This document shows positions 7,922-17,900 of a stretch of DNA of 64,000 nucleotides, one piece after another; position 1 is the stretch's first letter, and every line of letters starts with the position of its first letter. Both the position numbers and the translations under genes were made by a program. Source of the DNA: Terriglobia bacterium (GTDB lineage: Bacteria; Acidobacteriota; Terriglobia; Bryobacterales; Bryobacteraceae); contig JAIQFS010000003.1 in NCBI GenBank assembly GCA_020073145.1, forward strand, positions 1-64,000, read 5' to 3'. Under the pieces are notes generated by a model. The model did no database searches and was not told the DNA's origin. It saw nothing but the letters and a program-made list of their open reading frames with translations.

Positions 7922-8518
7922 CTACTTCTGACCGAACATCCCGATGTAGACGCCTTTGGCGATGACTTTGCCATTCATGGCGTTCAGCAGGTCGGCGCGG
8001 GGAGTGGACGCCGGGAGTCCCAGCTTGGCGCTCAACGCGTAGACTTCGAACGTATAGTGGTGATCGCCATGTCCGGCCGGCGGGCAGGGACCCAGGTAGG
8101 ACGGCATGCCGGTGATGTTGTTCAGGTTCTTGGCGCCATCCGGCTGGTCGCCGGCCTTCACGCCTTCCGGCAGACCCTTGGCGTCGCCGGGAATGTCGAA
8201 GATGGCCCAGTGCAGCACATCATTGGTGGCGGAGCCGTTCAGCACCGGATCGGGATCGTGCAAGATGAGAACATAGCTCTGGGTGTTGGCAGGAGCGCCC
8301 GACCAGCTGATGGCCGGCGAGGGGCTGTTCTGGCCGGCCGCGCACGTGTACTTGGCCGGGATCATGCCGCCATCGGCGAAATCCGCAATCTGGATGTGAA
8401 TCATAGGCGGAAGCTGAATGCCTCCTCCTTTTCGGGCGCCGCCTTTGGGCTGGGCACCGGTCACGGCCACCATAGCGAACAGAGCCGCCGCGGTCACCAA
8501 CGTTTTCGTGTAACGCAT
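7922..8518 (-). CDS. YbhB/YbcL (PEBP) family protein, secreted
   Basis: A 198-residue phosphatidylethanolamine-binding/Raf-kinase-inhibitor-like protein. A signal peptide (MRYTKTLVTAAALFAMVAVTGAQ) precedes the PEBP fold with LILHDPDP, HWAIFDIPG and GPCPPAGHGDHHYTFEVYAL, the conserved ligand-pocket segments. The ATG at 8518 is chosen because AAAGGAGA lies upstream at good spacing and the signal peptide follows at once; the longer reading frame adds 19 residues without signal character. Bacterial members bind small anionic ligands; the natural ligand is unknown. Divergent from the gene at 8714. Confidence 0.92.
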   Translation of the reverse strand: MRYTKTLVTAAALFAMVAVTGAQPKGGARKGGGIQLPPMIHIQIADFADGGMIPAKYTCAAGQNSPSPAISWSGAPANTQSYVLILHDPDPVLNGSATNDVLHWAIFDIPGDAKGLPEGVKAGDQPDGAKNLNNITGMPSYLGPCPPAGHGDHHYTFEVYALSAKLGLPASTPRADLLNAMNGKVIAKGVYIGMFGQK

Positions 8519-8713
8519 GGAGTGTCTCCTTTGGGGTACCTTGACAGGGTAGCTGAGGCACGGCGTCGAGTTCAAGCTGCGAGATGCCGGTTTCCGGCTG
8601 ACGCTTCACTCGCCCGCGCACTGTACTATGCTGAAGACGTAAGCTGGCAAGTAGGGCCCCGCGGCCCGCGGACCTCGTATCGTCTCTCTGTTTCGTTCCG
8701 GAGTCGAGTTCGA

Positions 8714-11700
8714 ATGTCTGCATTCAAAGTCAGGGGGCCGTCACGCCCGCGGAACCGGGAACTGGACCGCTACATCAACTTGAAACTGGCGGCGCTTGGG
8801 CAGCCCATCAGCCACAGCACCGCCGACACCGAGTTTCTGGAGATCGCCGGCCCGCTCCTCCGCAACTACTACCAGAAAGACCAACTGCTCGCCGATCGCC
8901 TGTGCCCGGCCGATGCGCGCATTCAGGCGTTCCTCGATGCCTACCTAGGCGACGTATGTCCGGGCGGGGCCGCGCGGATCCCGGCCAGCACCTTTGTGTT
9001 GGACCGCGCCGGCATGGGACGCGTCCTGTCGCTCCCGCCCGAGGCGGACCACTTTTCGTCTCCCTGCCTGGACTCCTACCGCGTGGCTCAGGGGGTGCTC
9101 CACAATCCGGCCAGCGACCGGCGCACTACCCAGGGGCTGTTTCACATTGCCGAAGGCGGCTTCCCGGTTCCGGCAGATAAGGCCGCCGTGCCGAAAATAG
9201 CGTATGCGCGGCTGTGGGCCGCGGCCTTGCGCCCGCCGGACGGTTTGCTGGCGCTGCCGTTCACCGCCGACCAGGATGAGCAGGCTCGCTGTCTGGTGTC
9301 TCTGCTACTGCGGCCGCTCGTATGCCCGGCCACCGGGCTCGATCCGGAAAAAACCATGGAGATCCGCTTCCTGGCGCCAGCCAGCCTGGTCAGCAACCTT
9401 GATTTCGTCGAGAGCATTTTCGGCAACGGCGGCGATCCCTACCTCCCGGAGAATGATGCCGGGCTCGACGCCTTGCATTGGACGGGCCATACCGGCTGCG
9501 TCGTGCTGGCGCCCCACCTGGTAGGAATCCGCAAGAAGGAATTAGGGCTGCCGCACTCCAGTCAGGCGACGGAACGGCAGCGGCGCAACGGAATGTGCTG
9601 GACCGACGAAACCGAGCCCTACAACGGCGGCCGGGCGTTCAAAGCCACCGCCCGGGACCAGCGCGGCGTCATGGTGACCATTATTGCCGACAACTATTAC
9701 GGCTATTGCAAGAAAGAGGTCAAGACCCAGATCAGCTTCGCGGCCAATCTGTTCGGACTGTGCGAAGAGGAGCATGCCGGCGGCGCTATCGCCTACGCCA
9801 CTTATGTCCTCGGCCAGGACTTCTACGGCGACCGCATGGTCAGCCTTAAGAAAACGCCGTATGCCGCCGCCGTGCGACTGCTCGGCAGTCTGGCCGATCC
9901 TCAGCCGGAAGGATACGCCGTGGACCGGCGCTTCCCCGACATTTATTACGTGCCCGAAGACGCTGCCTTTCACGTGCGCGAAGGATTCGTCACGTGGGGA
10001 GACGGTAGCGCCCGGCTGACTTTGCGCGCCGGAGCCACGTACTTCCTGCCGTCTGGCTTCCGTGTGCGCCTCGAGAAGCAACTGGCGGGCACGGCGTGGC
10101 GGATGGTGGGGGCGCGTCCGCGGGGCACGTTCGTCCACAAACCCTGCACGGTCTCCGGAGGGGGAAAGTCGGAGATCTCCAAATCGATCGCAGGCGTGGT
10201 GCTGAAAGGCCCGGTGTTCGTCAAAGAATATCACCGCGACATGGACCAGGTGGCCGAAATCCTGGCCAAGGACTTTTCGCGGATCTACCGGCGCCGGCCG
10301 CCGGACGACCGGGCGCCGCGGCCCATCCTCAGCTTCGAGCGCTCGCTCGGCTCGGTGATCCAGCTGCTGACACCGTCCCCGGAGTACACCGACGAACACA
10401 ACGAGTGGGCCCGGCAGCTTTCCCAGACCATCCGCCAGTTGGTGTTCACGGTGAAGCGCTACTACCAGCCGGAGTGGGGGGACAACTGGCGCCAGCACTT
10501 TACCGTGGACCGGATCAACGGGTTCCTGGGTCACGAACTGAAGTATGACGACCACCATTTGGTGAGCAATTACCTGCGGGTGGGCTACGATCCGGAGGGC
10601 GCCTGGCGGATTTACAAGCTACGCCCCGATTTCTGCCCGTCCGACAAGGTTCAGATGGAGGACGACATCACGGCCTCGGTGGTCTTGCCGCGCGACAACC
10701 TCAGCCACCTGGACCCGGAGTACGCCAACCCCAGCGTGAAGCTGGTGGCGAACTGCGAGAACCTGCTCTTCCAGCGGCCCGATGACGCCATCCACCGCGG
10801 GGTGGACCGGCAAGCGGAAGCAGACATCGCCAGCCCCGGCAGCTTCCTCTCCAATTTCGAGGCCATCGGCGCGGAGCAGGCGCGAGCGTTAGTGGATCAC
10901 GTGGTGGAGTTCGATCGATATACCGAACCCATGAAGCAATTGCTGGAGCGGTTTGTGGAGCGGCCGGAAACAGACTACGTGGTTTCGTCAGCTCATGCGC
11001 GGCTGGTGAAGGGGGTGCCGTCGACCAACCCGCGCTACCTGCAGCAGCGGCCGGACCGGGTGCATCCGCGCGACCCCTACCTGGCCCAAGTCGCGGCGCG
11101 GTTGTCGCGGGAGATTCCCGCGGACTGCCCGGTGCACCTACCCGTGAACGCGGTGCTGGCCGGACGGAGGAACAGCCCGGCCGATCCGAAAGCGGGGCTG
11201 CCGCCACTGGCCGTCTACAGCCCGATCCACTACCAGGAACTGCCGGAATTGTTTATGGACTTCGTCTGCAGCCTGACCGGGAAGTCGCCGGCCACCACAG
11301 GGTTTGGCAGCGAAGGCGCGCTCACCAAGGGCCCGTTTAACGCCTTGTGGCCGGTGGTGGACCTGAACAACGCGCTGGTCTCCGCCATTCTCACCGGCTA
11401 CGCGGGCTTCACCACGTCGGCAGGATATGTGGGGCCGCACTATCGCGTGGATCACGATATCAGCATGCTGGCGCCGGAGATCTGGTGCCGCATGCGAATT
11501 CAGGAGCGCGATCCGGAATTCCTGATCGCCAACGGCTACCTGGAGAAGGTGAGCGATTTTTGCATCGACGGCCGCACGGTTCTAGCCAGCCGTCTGGGCT
11601 ACCGCATCACCTCGCTCTTCGTCGACCGTTTTCTCGGAAGGCTGTTCGAGACGCCCGATGCGGTCTTCACCGAGGCCCTGCTGCGCCCGGAAAAGCAGGA

Positions 11701-12142
11701 TATGGACCAGTTCGCCGCCGGAGTGGACGCGATTGTGGAATCGCAGACTCGCGTGGCCCGCCAGTACTTTGAAGACGGCAGCGTGGAAGCGGCTTGCCCG
11801 CCGTTGAAGGCGCTACTCCACATCATGGCCCGTGGGAGTTACGAGGGCCAAGGCGCGGACGAGCCGAGCCTGCGCCGGATGTTTACGCGGGAGGCCCTGC
11901 TGTCCAGCGAGTGGTATGGCGAGCGGCTGCGGACAAAGCAGTCGCGAGACATCACGCTGTGGACGAGGCACGTGGCGGCCCTCGAAGGCTTCCGCGCCAG
12001 CGGGGCGCCCGCCACCGGCGTAGACCTAGAGTGCCGCCTGGCGGAAGCGCGCGCGCAGCTGGCCCGGGTGTGTGCCCCGCAGTATCTTCACGAGCTCGAA
12101 GGCACACTCGGCGCAGATCCCTTTCACGGCCAGATGGAATAA
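8714..12142 (+). CDS. Probable PPi-type phosphoenolpyruvate carboxykinase
   Basis: A 1142-residue cytoplasmic protein. The length, far above the ~600 of ATP/GTP PEPCK, fits the pyrophosphate-dependent PEPCK family known from Entamoeba and Propionibacterium, which interconverts oxaloacetate + PPi with PEP + CO2 + Pi. Two segments resemble PEPCK active-site motifs: DNYYGYCKKEVKTQIS (residues 326-341), comparable to the YAGE-KKG oxaloacetate/metal region, and SGGGKSEISKS (residues 481-491, Lys485), comparable to the P-loop kinase-1a motif. The open frame extends upstream to 8057 but that part overlaps the PEBP gene; ATG 8714 has GGAG ten bases upstream. Assignment rests on recalled family features, so an unnamed family cannot be excluded. 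Confidence 0.72.
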   Translation: MSAFKVRGPSRPRNRELDRYINLKLAALGQPISHSTADTEFLEIAGPLLRNYYQKDQLLADRLCPADARIQAFLDAYLGDVCPGGAARIPASTFVLDRAGMGRVLSLPPEADHFSSPCLDSYRVAQGVLHNPASDRRTTQGLFHIAEGGFPVPADKAAVPKIAYARLWAAALRPPDGLLALPFTADQDEQARCLVSLLLRPLVCPATGLDPEKTMEIRFLAPASLVSNLDFVESIFGNGGDPYLPENDAGLDALHWTGHTGCVVLAPHLVGIRKKELGLPHSSQATERQRRNGMCWTDETEPYNGGRAFKATARDQRGVMVTIIADNYYGYCKKEVKTQISFAANLFGLCEEEHAGGAIAYATYVLGQDFYGDRMVSLKKTPYAAAVRLLGSLADPQPEGYAVDRRFPDIYYVPEDAAFHVREGFVTWGDGSARLTLRAGATYFLPSGFRVRLEKQLAGTAWRMVGARPRGTFVHKPCTVSGGGKSEISKSIAGVVLKGPVFVKEYHRDMDQVAEILAKDFSRIYRRRPPDDRAPRPILSFERSLGSVIQLLTPSPEYTDEHNEWARQLSQTIRQLVFTVKRYYQPEWGDNWRQHFTVDRINGFLGHELKYDDHHLVSNYLRVGYDPEGAWRIYKLRPDFCPSDKVQMEDDITASVVLPRDNLSHLDPEYANPSVKLVANCENLLFQRPDDAIHRGVDRQAEADIASPGSFLSNFEAIGAEQARALVDHVVEFDRYTEPMKQLLERFVERPETDYVVSSAHARLVKGVPSTNPRYLQQRPDRVHPRDPYLAQVAARLSREIPADCPVHLPVNAVLAGRRNSPADPKAGLPPLAVYSPIHYQELPELFMDFVCSLTGKSPATTGFGSEGALTKGPFNALWPVVDLNNALVSAILTGYAGFTTSAGYVGPHYRVDHDISMLAPEIWCRMRIQERDPEFLIANGYLEKVSDFCIDGRTVLASRLGYRITSLFVDRFLGRLFETPDAVFTEALLRPEKQDMDQFAAGVDAIVESQTRVARQYFEDGSVEAACPPLKALLHIMARGSYEGQGADEPSLRRMFTREALLSSEWYGERLRTKQSRDITLWTRHVAALEGFRASGAPATGVDLECRLAEARAQLARVCAPQYLHELEGTLGADPFHGQME

Positions 12143-12154
12143 CTCCGGGGCTCG

Positions 12155-12174
12155 AGCGGCCGGCGGGCGCCGCT
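12155..12174 (+). terminator. Candidate hairpin terminator
   Basis: AGCGGC (12155-12160) and GCCGCT (12169-12174) form a 6-bp stem with an 8-base loop, 13 bases after the stop of the preceding gene. No strong T-tract follows, so rho-independent function is uncertain. Confidence 0.3.
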
Positions 12175-12244
12175 TGGCTGGGTCAACCAGAGAGTTGCGC
12201 CAGTGTAAAATCATGGAGTCCGAAATTCACGTTACGGAGGCCGT

Positions 12245-12709
12245 ATGGAAGCGATGATTTCGAATCTTTTGAACCGCTTTGAACGGGGCGCGCTGTCGCG
12301 CCGCGAGTTAGTTCAGGGTCTGACGCTGCTGGCCGCCACAAGCGGAACAGCCGCAGCGCAAGGCCCGGGCGCGGTCATCAAAGGGGCGAAGATCGACCAC
12401 ATCAGCATTCAAGTCACCGACCTGCCGCGTTCGATTGCCTTTTATCAGAAGATGTTCGGGCTGACCGTAATGAGCGAAGACAAGCCGAACGAGATTGTCC
12501 GGCTGGGCGCGGGGAAGATCCTGGTCTCTCTCCACCACAAGAGTCCGACCGGCATCGTAGATCACTTCGCCATCGGAGTGGAGCAGTTCAACCGGGAATC
12601 CGTGACCCGAGAACTGAAAGAGCTCGGGGCCACTCCGCAGGACAACCTGGATGCGGGCTTCCACATCGTCGATCCGGAGGGGATCAGCGTTCAGATTGTG
12701 GGAGCCTGA
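12245..12709 (+). CDS. VOC/glyoxalase-superfamily protein with export signal
   Basis: A 154-residue protein. Residues ~18-40 contain SRRELVQGLTLLAATSGTAAA, a twin-arginine-like signal, suggesting export in folded form. Residues ~48-154 are one vicinal-oxygen-chelate module (IDHISIQVTDLPRSIAFYQ, later DHFAIGV and the end VDPEGISVQIVG). GGAGG at 12236-12240 sets the ATG at 12245. A single VOC half-domain normally dimerises to make one metal site; His50 and the Glu of the last strand are candidate ligands. The substrate is unknown. Confidence 0.88.
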   Translation: MEAMISNLLNRFERGALSRRELVQGLTLLAATSGTAAAQGPGAVIKGAKIDHISIQVTDLPRSIAFYQKMFGLTVMSEDKPNEIVRLGAGKILVSLHHKSPTGIVDHFAIGVEQFNRESVTRELKELGATPQDNLDAGFHIVDPEGISVQIVGA

Positions 12710-12797
12710 GCGTGGTGTCGCGGCTGGGTGTTGGCGGACCGGCCGTCGCGCCGTTCGGGCGCGCTCCGTCGGGTAAGATACAGGGAAGGGGTGACTC

Positions 12798-13316
12798 ATG
12801 AGTTTCGGAAAGCGAACGCTTGGTTTGGCGACTGTGGCCGCGGTCAGTCTGACCTTGTCCCTGGCCCAGAGCCCGCAACGCAGCACTGCGCAAGCGATGC
12901 GAGCCAACTTTGTAGGAGTGAACGCGAGAATCCTGACGATGGCCAAGGATTTTCCGGCGGACAAATACAATTTCCGGCTGAAGCCGGAGATGCGTTCTTA
13001 TGGCGAGGTGATCGTACATGTTGCGTCGGGCCTCGTTTTTGCCGCCAAGGCAGGCCGCGGGGAGAAGGTCAACTGGGACGAGTTGAACCCGAAGGATTAC
13101 CCTAATAAAGCGGCCGCGGCGGCGCTCATGGAGAAGTCTATTGCCGATGCCAACGCGACGCTGAAGGGCGTTTCCGACGCGGCTCTCGACAAGAGCATCG
13201 AGCCGTGGATTGACGTCATGGAGCACTCCGCGGAGCATTACGGCCTGCTGGTCGCCTACTATCGCGCCAACGGGATTGTGCCTCCCGAGTCGCGGCCGAA
13301 AGAGCCGAAGAAATAG
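12798..13316 (+). CDS. DinB-family protein, secreted
   Basis: A 172-residue DinB/YfiT-like four-helix protein with a signal peptide (cleavage likely after SLAQ, residue ~24). Family-typical features are the helix starting near ILTMAKDFPADKYNFRLKPE, the conserved SYGEVIVHVASG with its histidine, and HSAEHYGLLVAYYR near the C-terminus; these histidines form the usual three-His metal site. AAGGGG lies before the ATG. Members include thiol-dependent enzymes and many of unknown function. It follows the VOC gene by 88 bases in the same direction. Confidence 0.88.
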   Translation: MSFGKRTLGLATVAAVSLTLSLAQSPQRSTAQAMRANFVGVNARILTMAKDFPADKYNFRLKPEMRSYGEVIVHVASGLVFAAKAGRGEKVNWDELNPKDYPNKAAAAALMEKSIADANATLKGVSDAALDKSIEPWIDVMEHSAEHYGLLVAYYRANGIVPPESRPKEPKK

Positions 13317-13346
13317 GACCAACCAGCGGACGACTGCCGAGAACCC

Positions 13347-14747
13347 TTACCGCGAGATCTCTTCGAGCGCCAGGTTCCGCGTCCGCGGGCCGAAGCCGCC
13401 GATCGTCACCACCATGATCAGCATCGCGGCGCCGATGAACAGCGCTACTCCCGTCGCCCCGCCCGCCTTCAGGAAGAAGCCGATCAGCAGGCCGGCGAAA
13501 GCGGCGCTCACACGGCTCCACGCGTACACAAAGCCCACCGCGCGGCCGCGCACCCGCGTCGGAAACAGTTCCGCCTGGTAGTTGTGGAAGGTAAACGACA
13601 TCCAATTGTTGGAGAGCGTCACCATCACGCCGAACAGGATAATGATGGCAGGGTTGGCCTGCAGCGCGAACAGGAACATGAACACGCCGATCCCCACGCC
13701 CGCCCAGACCAGTTGCCATTTGCGCTCCATTCGGTCGGCCACCAACATGCCGAACAAAGGTCCCATCGGGTTGGCGATGGCAATGATGAACGCATACTCG
13801 AGGCTGGTGGTGATGTGAATGCCTTTGGCAATCAGCAGCGTCGGCACCCACGCGCCGAAACCATAGAAGCCAATGGTCTGGACCAGGTTGAAGATCGACA
13901 TGAGCAGCGTGCGCTTGCCGTAGGGCGGGCGGAGAATTTCGCGGAAACGGCTGGTGCCGCCGAGTGTCGCCACCAGCGGGCCGAGCGGCGGCAGAGTCGT
14001 GCCCAGGTCGCGCGAGATGCCGGCTTCGAGTCTGGTCATCACGCGTTCCGCTTCCTCGTGCCGCCCGTGCAGCGCCAGCCAGCGCGGGCTCTCGGGCAGG
14101 CCGCGTCGCAGCCACCAGGAAATCAGGGCGCCTGCCGACCCGATCAGCGTCACCCACCGCCAGCCGTCGAGTCCCCACGGATGCCGCGGCACCAGCAGCC
14201 ACCCCAGCAGCGCCACTACGGGCACCACCGAAAACTGAAACACCTGGCAGAACGCGAACGCTCTGCCGCGCGCCTTCGGCGGTACCAGTTCCGGCAAAAC
14301 CGTATCGATGGTCACCTGCTCCAACCCGACTCCGATACTGGCGATGAAGCGCCACACATCCACGCCCGCCGCGGTGTTCTGAAAGGCCATGATGGCCGTC
14401 GCGATCGAATACCAGAGCAGCGCCGAAATGAAGATGGTGCGGCGGCCCAGCCGGTCGGCGATCGATCCGAAGCCGATGCAGCCCACAAACATGCCGGCGA
14501 ATGCCGAGAAGACAAAGAAGCCGACGCCGTTGATGGCGAACAAATCCGGCGTGGTGTTGGCGAAGATCCCACCAGCCACAAGTCCGGGTGCGACGTACGG
14601 AGCCAGAAAGAGGTCGTAGAATTCAAACGCGCCGCCCAGCGAGACCAGGAAGACGAGACGCCACAAAGTGCGGGTGAGGGGCAGTCGATCGAGGCGCGCG
14701 GCGATCTCGCTAGCGAACTGCGGAGCGGCCTTCGGCGCGTCGATCAT
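13347..14747 (-). CDS. MFS transporter, sugar-porter/MHS-like
   Basis: A 466-residue membrane protein with twelve predicted transmembrane segments. The MFS signature between segments 2 and 3 is GSIADRLGRRTIF, and after segment 6 the sequence PESPRWLALHGR matches the sugar-porter family, followed by the long cytoplasmic loop (ERVMTRLE...). The N-terminus (about 30 residues) is cytoplasmic. It probably symports an organic acid or sugar; the substrate is not predictable. Convergent with the DinB gene. Just upstream is a leuC-like remnant, so the transporter may have been inserted into or next to a former biosynthetic locus. Confidence 0.9.
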   Translation of the reverse strand: MIDAPKAAPQFASEIAARLDRLPLTRTLWRLVFLVSLGGAFEFYDLFLAPYVAPGLVAGGIFANTTPDLFAINGVGFFVFSAFAGMFVGCIGFGSIADRLGRRTIFISALLWYSIATAIMAFQNTAAGVDVWRFIASIGVGLEQVTIDTVLPELVPPKARGRAFAFCQVFQFSVVPVVALLGWLLVPRHPWGLDGWRWVTLIGSAGALISWWLRRGLPESPRWLALHGRHEEAERVMTRLEAGISRDLGTTLPPLGPLVATLGGTSRFREILRPPYGKRTLLMSIFNLVQTIGFYGFGAWVPTLLIAKGIHITTSLEYAFIIAIANPMGPLFGMLVADRMERKWQLVWAGVGIGVFMFLFALQANPAIIILFGVMVTLSNNWMSFTFHNYQAELFPTRVRGRAVGFVYAWSRVSAAFAGLLIGFFLKAGGATGVALFIGAAMLIMVVTIGGFGPRTRNLALEEISR

Positions 14748-14980
14748 CGGCTCGGCTTCCGCGACGGGATCTCTGGTCTTTCAGGCGCCCAAGCGGGCCC
14801 GGGGCTTGCCTGGATGCTATCCGGACAGAGCGGCCGTAGGCCTCGCTCGGCTTGAGACACGAAGCCGCGGACGCAGCCATCGTGGATCCCGCGGCGATTC
14901 ACGGACGGCAAGGTTGGCCCGTCGCCCCGTTCGAAAATCTGATGTTCCCACCAGATCTTCTCGAACGGGGTCCGAGCCAT
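14744..14980 (-). pseudogene. leuC-like 5' remnant
   Basis: An open frame of 78 codons starting MARTPFEKIW, then ERGDGPTL, V-RR-IHDG and AERGLRP. These follow the N-terminal pattern of the large subunit of 3-isopropylmalate dehydratase (KIW--H-V---DG--LLYIDRHL-HD/EG). After about 50 residues similarity is lost and the frame runs into the MFS start. With under 20% of a ~470-residue enzyme and substitutions at normally conserved positions, it looks like a decayed fragment. A small unrelated protein is possible. Confidence 0.45.
14925..14970. repeat. 46-base imperfect hairpin
   Basis: CCCCGTTCGA (14925-14934) pairs perfectly with TCGAACGGGG (14961-14970), and an inner stem ATCTG (14937-14941) pairs with CAGAT (14952-14956) around a 10-base loop. 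It lies 18 bases beyond the stop of the TonB-receptor gene and could terminate it, but no T-tract follows. It also overlaps the leuC-like fragment. Confidence 0.55.
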
Positions 14981-14987
14981 TCCCTTA

Positions 14988-17900
14988 TCAGAACATAAAC
15001 TTCAAAGCGAACTGGATGATCCTCGGGTCAAGCGCGCTGGTGACGGTCCCGAACGTCGGCAACCCAAACGTGGTCACCACCCCCGAACCGCCGGCCGCGA
15101 GGCTCGGCTGAGCAATGCCTGCCCGAAAGCTGTTGGTCAGGTTGAAGGCCTCGCCGCGGACTTCCAGACTCTGCCTTTCGTGCAGCTTGAATTCCCGCGA
15201 CAGCTTGGCATCCAGCCCGAAATATCCAGGACCTAGAATATTGTCGCGCCCCATCGGACTGAGCGTTCCGAAAGCGGGTGTTTGGAAAGCGGCTTTGTTG
15301 ATCCAGCAGGAGGGGCCGGGATCGGCGCACAGCGGATTGCCCAGCACCTGCAGCGGCCGCTGGCTGGCTGCGGAGTTCGCCGCCAACTGAACATCGCTGG
15401 TCAAACTCAACCCGAGGTAGGGGCCGGTCTGCTTGCGGTAGATGCCCCCGATCTGCCAGCTTGAGAAGAGCCGGTTGGTCATGGGATTCGCCAAGTGCGG
15501 TGTCTGGTACACCAACGACAGCGAAAAGACCTGGCGGCGGTCCGACGAAAACTGTCCGCCGATTTCCGACGAGTGGCAGTTGCTGCGGTCAAACCGCCGG
15601 TTATTGGGATACAGCAGTCCGGCCCCCGCATTCCCGGTGCTGTTGCCGATGGCGAGATCACCGATGCAGTGCGACCAGGTGTAGTTCGTGTCCACGGTCA
15701 AGCCTTTGCTGAAGCGCTTCTGAAGCGCCAGAACCATGCCGTTATAGCTCGCTGTGCCGCCATCGTCGTACACGTCCATATAGCCGATCTGCTGGTTGCC
15801 GAACAGACGACGCTGGTTTTGATTAGCGGTGGTATTGCAAGTGTTGATCGCCGCGCCACCCGGACAAGCGCTGACGACCGCCGGATTCGTCTGGTAGGAA
15901 ACCCACAGATGCTCGGTCTCGCTGCCGATGTACGTCGCCGAGGCCACCCAATCGTTGCCGAACTGCCGCTCGATGCGCGCGTTCCACTGATGCACCGCCG
16001 TGGTTTTCAGATTCGGCCGCATCGCGATGAAGGTGCCGTATGGAGTGAATGGCGCATTGGGACCCACCGTGTAGGGGAAGATGTTGGAGCCCGCCGGTTG
16101 GTTCGCATACGGGTTGCTGAACTGGCCGGCGAAGATCTGGGTATCGCCGAACGGCGGGGCATCCGCCGTATTGACGAAGAGCTGCCCGTTGACGTAGTCA
16201 TAAGAGATTCCATACGAAGCGCGGATCGTCATCTTACCGGTTCCCGTCGGGTCGTAGGCCAGGCCGACGCGAGGCGCAAACAGGTTCCACTGGCTCTGCA
16301 AACCGGAATTGCCGATAAAGCCCGCATCGCCTGGGAACGTCAGTCCCGGCGGCGCATTCAGATACTGCTTGGTCTTGACGCCCGCCAGAAAATTCGGATA
16401 GCTGAAGTTGTAGGCCGCGTTGTTGATTGAACCCGGCGGCAAGAAAGGCTCCCAACGCAGGCCGAGGTTGACGGTGAGCTTCGGCGTCACTTTCCAGGTG
16501 TCTTGCGCGTAGGCCGATCCGAACCACTTGTACTGCAGCAGGGTGTTGGGAAGTGAGAACGCGTTGTTGTTGAACTGGCCCAGCACGAACTGCGACAGGC
16601 TGCCGAAGTTGAACATGTTCTGCGCGTACACCGTGCCGTAGAACACCATCTTGTACGCTTCGCCGCTGACGCCGAACCCGAGCTGATGCTTGCCCTTGAC
16701 CAGGGTGATATCGTCGCTGAGCTGGTAGGTGGTGCCGTGGCTCAGGCCAGACGTGCCGGTCGGCGTGCCCACCGTGAATTGGTTCGCCACACTGAAGAAG
16801 CTTTGGTGCTGCAAGTACCCGCAATAGATCGGCACTCCCAGATCGCAGGCCGAGAAGAAGTCCGAGTTAAAGCGATGGACGGCAATCCGGTCTACCGACG
16901 CGCGGAACTGGTTCACCGTCGTCGGACTGATCAGGAACGTATCGCCGAAAATGTAGGACTGGGTTCGGTCATTCAATCCGCCCTGCCCGGTGGAAAGCAG
17001 GTTGCCCGGCGTGAAGTCATAGGAGGGCGGCCGGTAAAAGGCGTAGGTCGTATAGCGCCCGAACACCGAGTGCCGCGAGTTGATGGTGTAATCGCCCTTG
17101 CCTACGAACTGACCTTCATTAATTTGCGTGGTCAGGCCGAAGAATGTTTGGCCGCACGGATCGTTGGTGGGAGGCAGCTTGGCGGCGAGCTTGAGGGCTA
17201 CGGGATCCAACTGCGTCGGGTCGAGAAGCTTATGCGTGGCGGGATCGAACTTGCTGGCCACCGCGGCCGCGATGGCGCTCGGGCAGGCGCTGAAATCGCC
17301 CGCCATCATGGCCTGCGTGGGGACGAACGCCGGAGAGTTGGCCGGATCCTGGCGCGTTCGCGTGCCCTGGTAGCCAAAGAAGAAGAACAGCTTGTCTTTC
17401 TTAACCGGCCCGCCCACCACGCCGCCGTACTGGTTGCGCTTTAGCGTATCGCGCGTGGGCGCGCGGAAATTGCGCGCGTTGAGATCGCCATTCCGCAGGA
17501 AATCGAACAAGTCTCCGTGGAACTCGTTGGTGCCGGATTTGGTCACGGCATTGACCGTCGCTCCGGAATGAATGCCGTTCTGGGCGGTGAGCGAACTGGT
17601 CTCCACTTTGAACTCCTGCAGCGCATCCGGGAAGGGGAAAGGGAGAAACGCCGAGTCCCACGGGTTATTGTAGATACCGCCATCGAGGAAGTATGCGTCA
17701 CCGAAGGCCTGTCCGCCGGCAACCACGAATTGTCCTGTATTGGGAATGCCTCCGGCGCCCGCCACCCCCTGCATGATCGCGCCGGGCGTCAACTGAATCA
17801 GGTCCGTCGCGATGCGGCCGTTCAGCGGGAGTTCCAGAATGCGCGTGTTCTCCATGACGTGGCCTATGCCGGTGGCCTGCGTCTCCACCAGCGAGGCGTT

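Noticed and set aside
8057-8713. N-terminal extension of the PPi-PEPCK-like frame
   Set aside because: It covers the divergent PEBP gene and lacks conserved sequence; ATG 8714 has a ribosome-binding site and begins the protein-like part.
13584-14855. A 423-codon plus-strand frame opposite the MFS gene
   Set aside because: Highly biased to Arg, Gln, His and Ala with no domain; it mirrors the transmembrane gene on the other strand.
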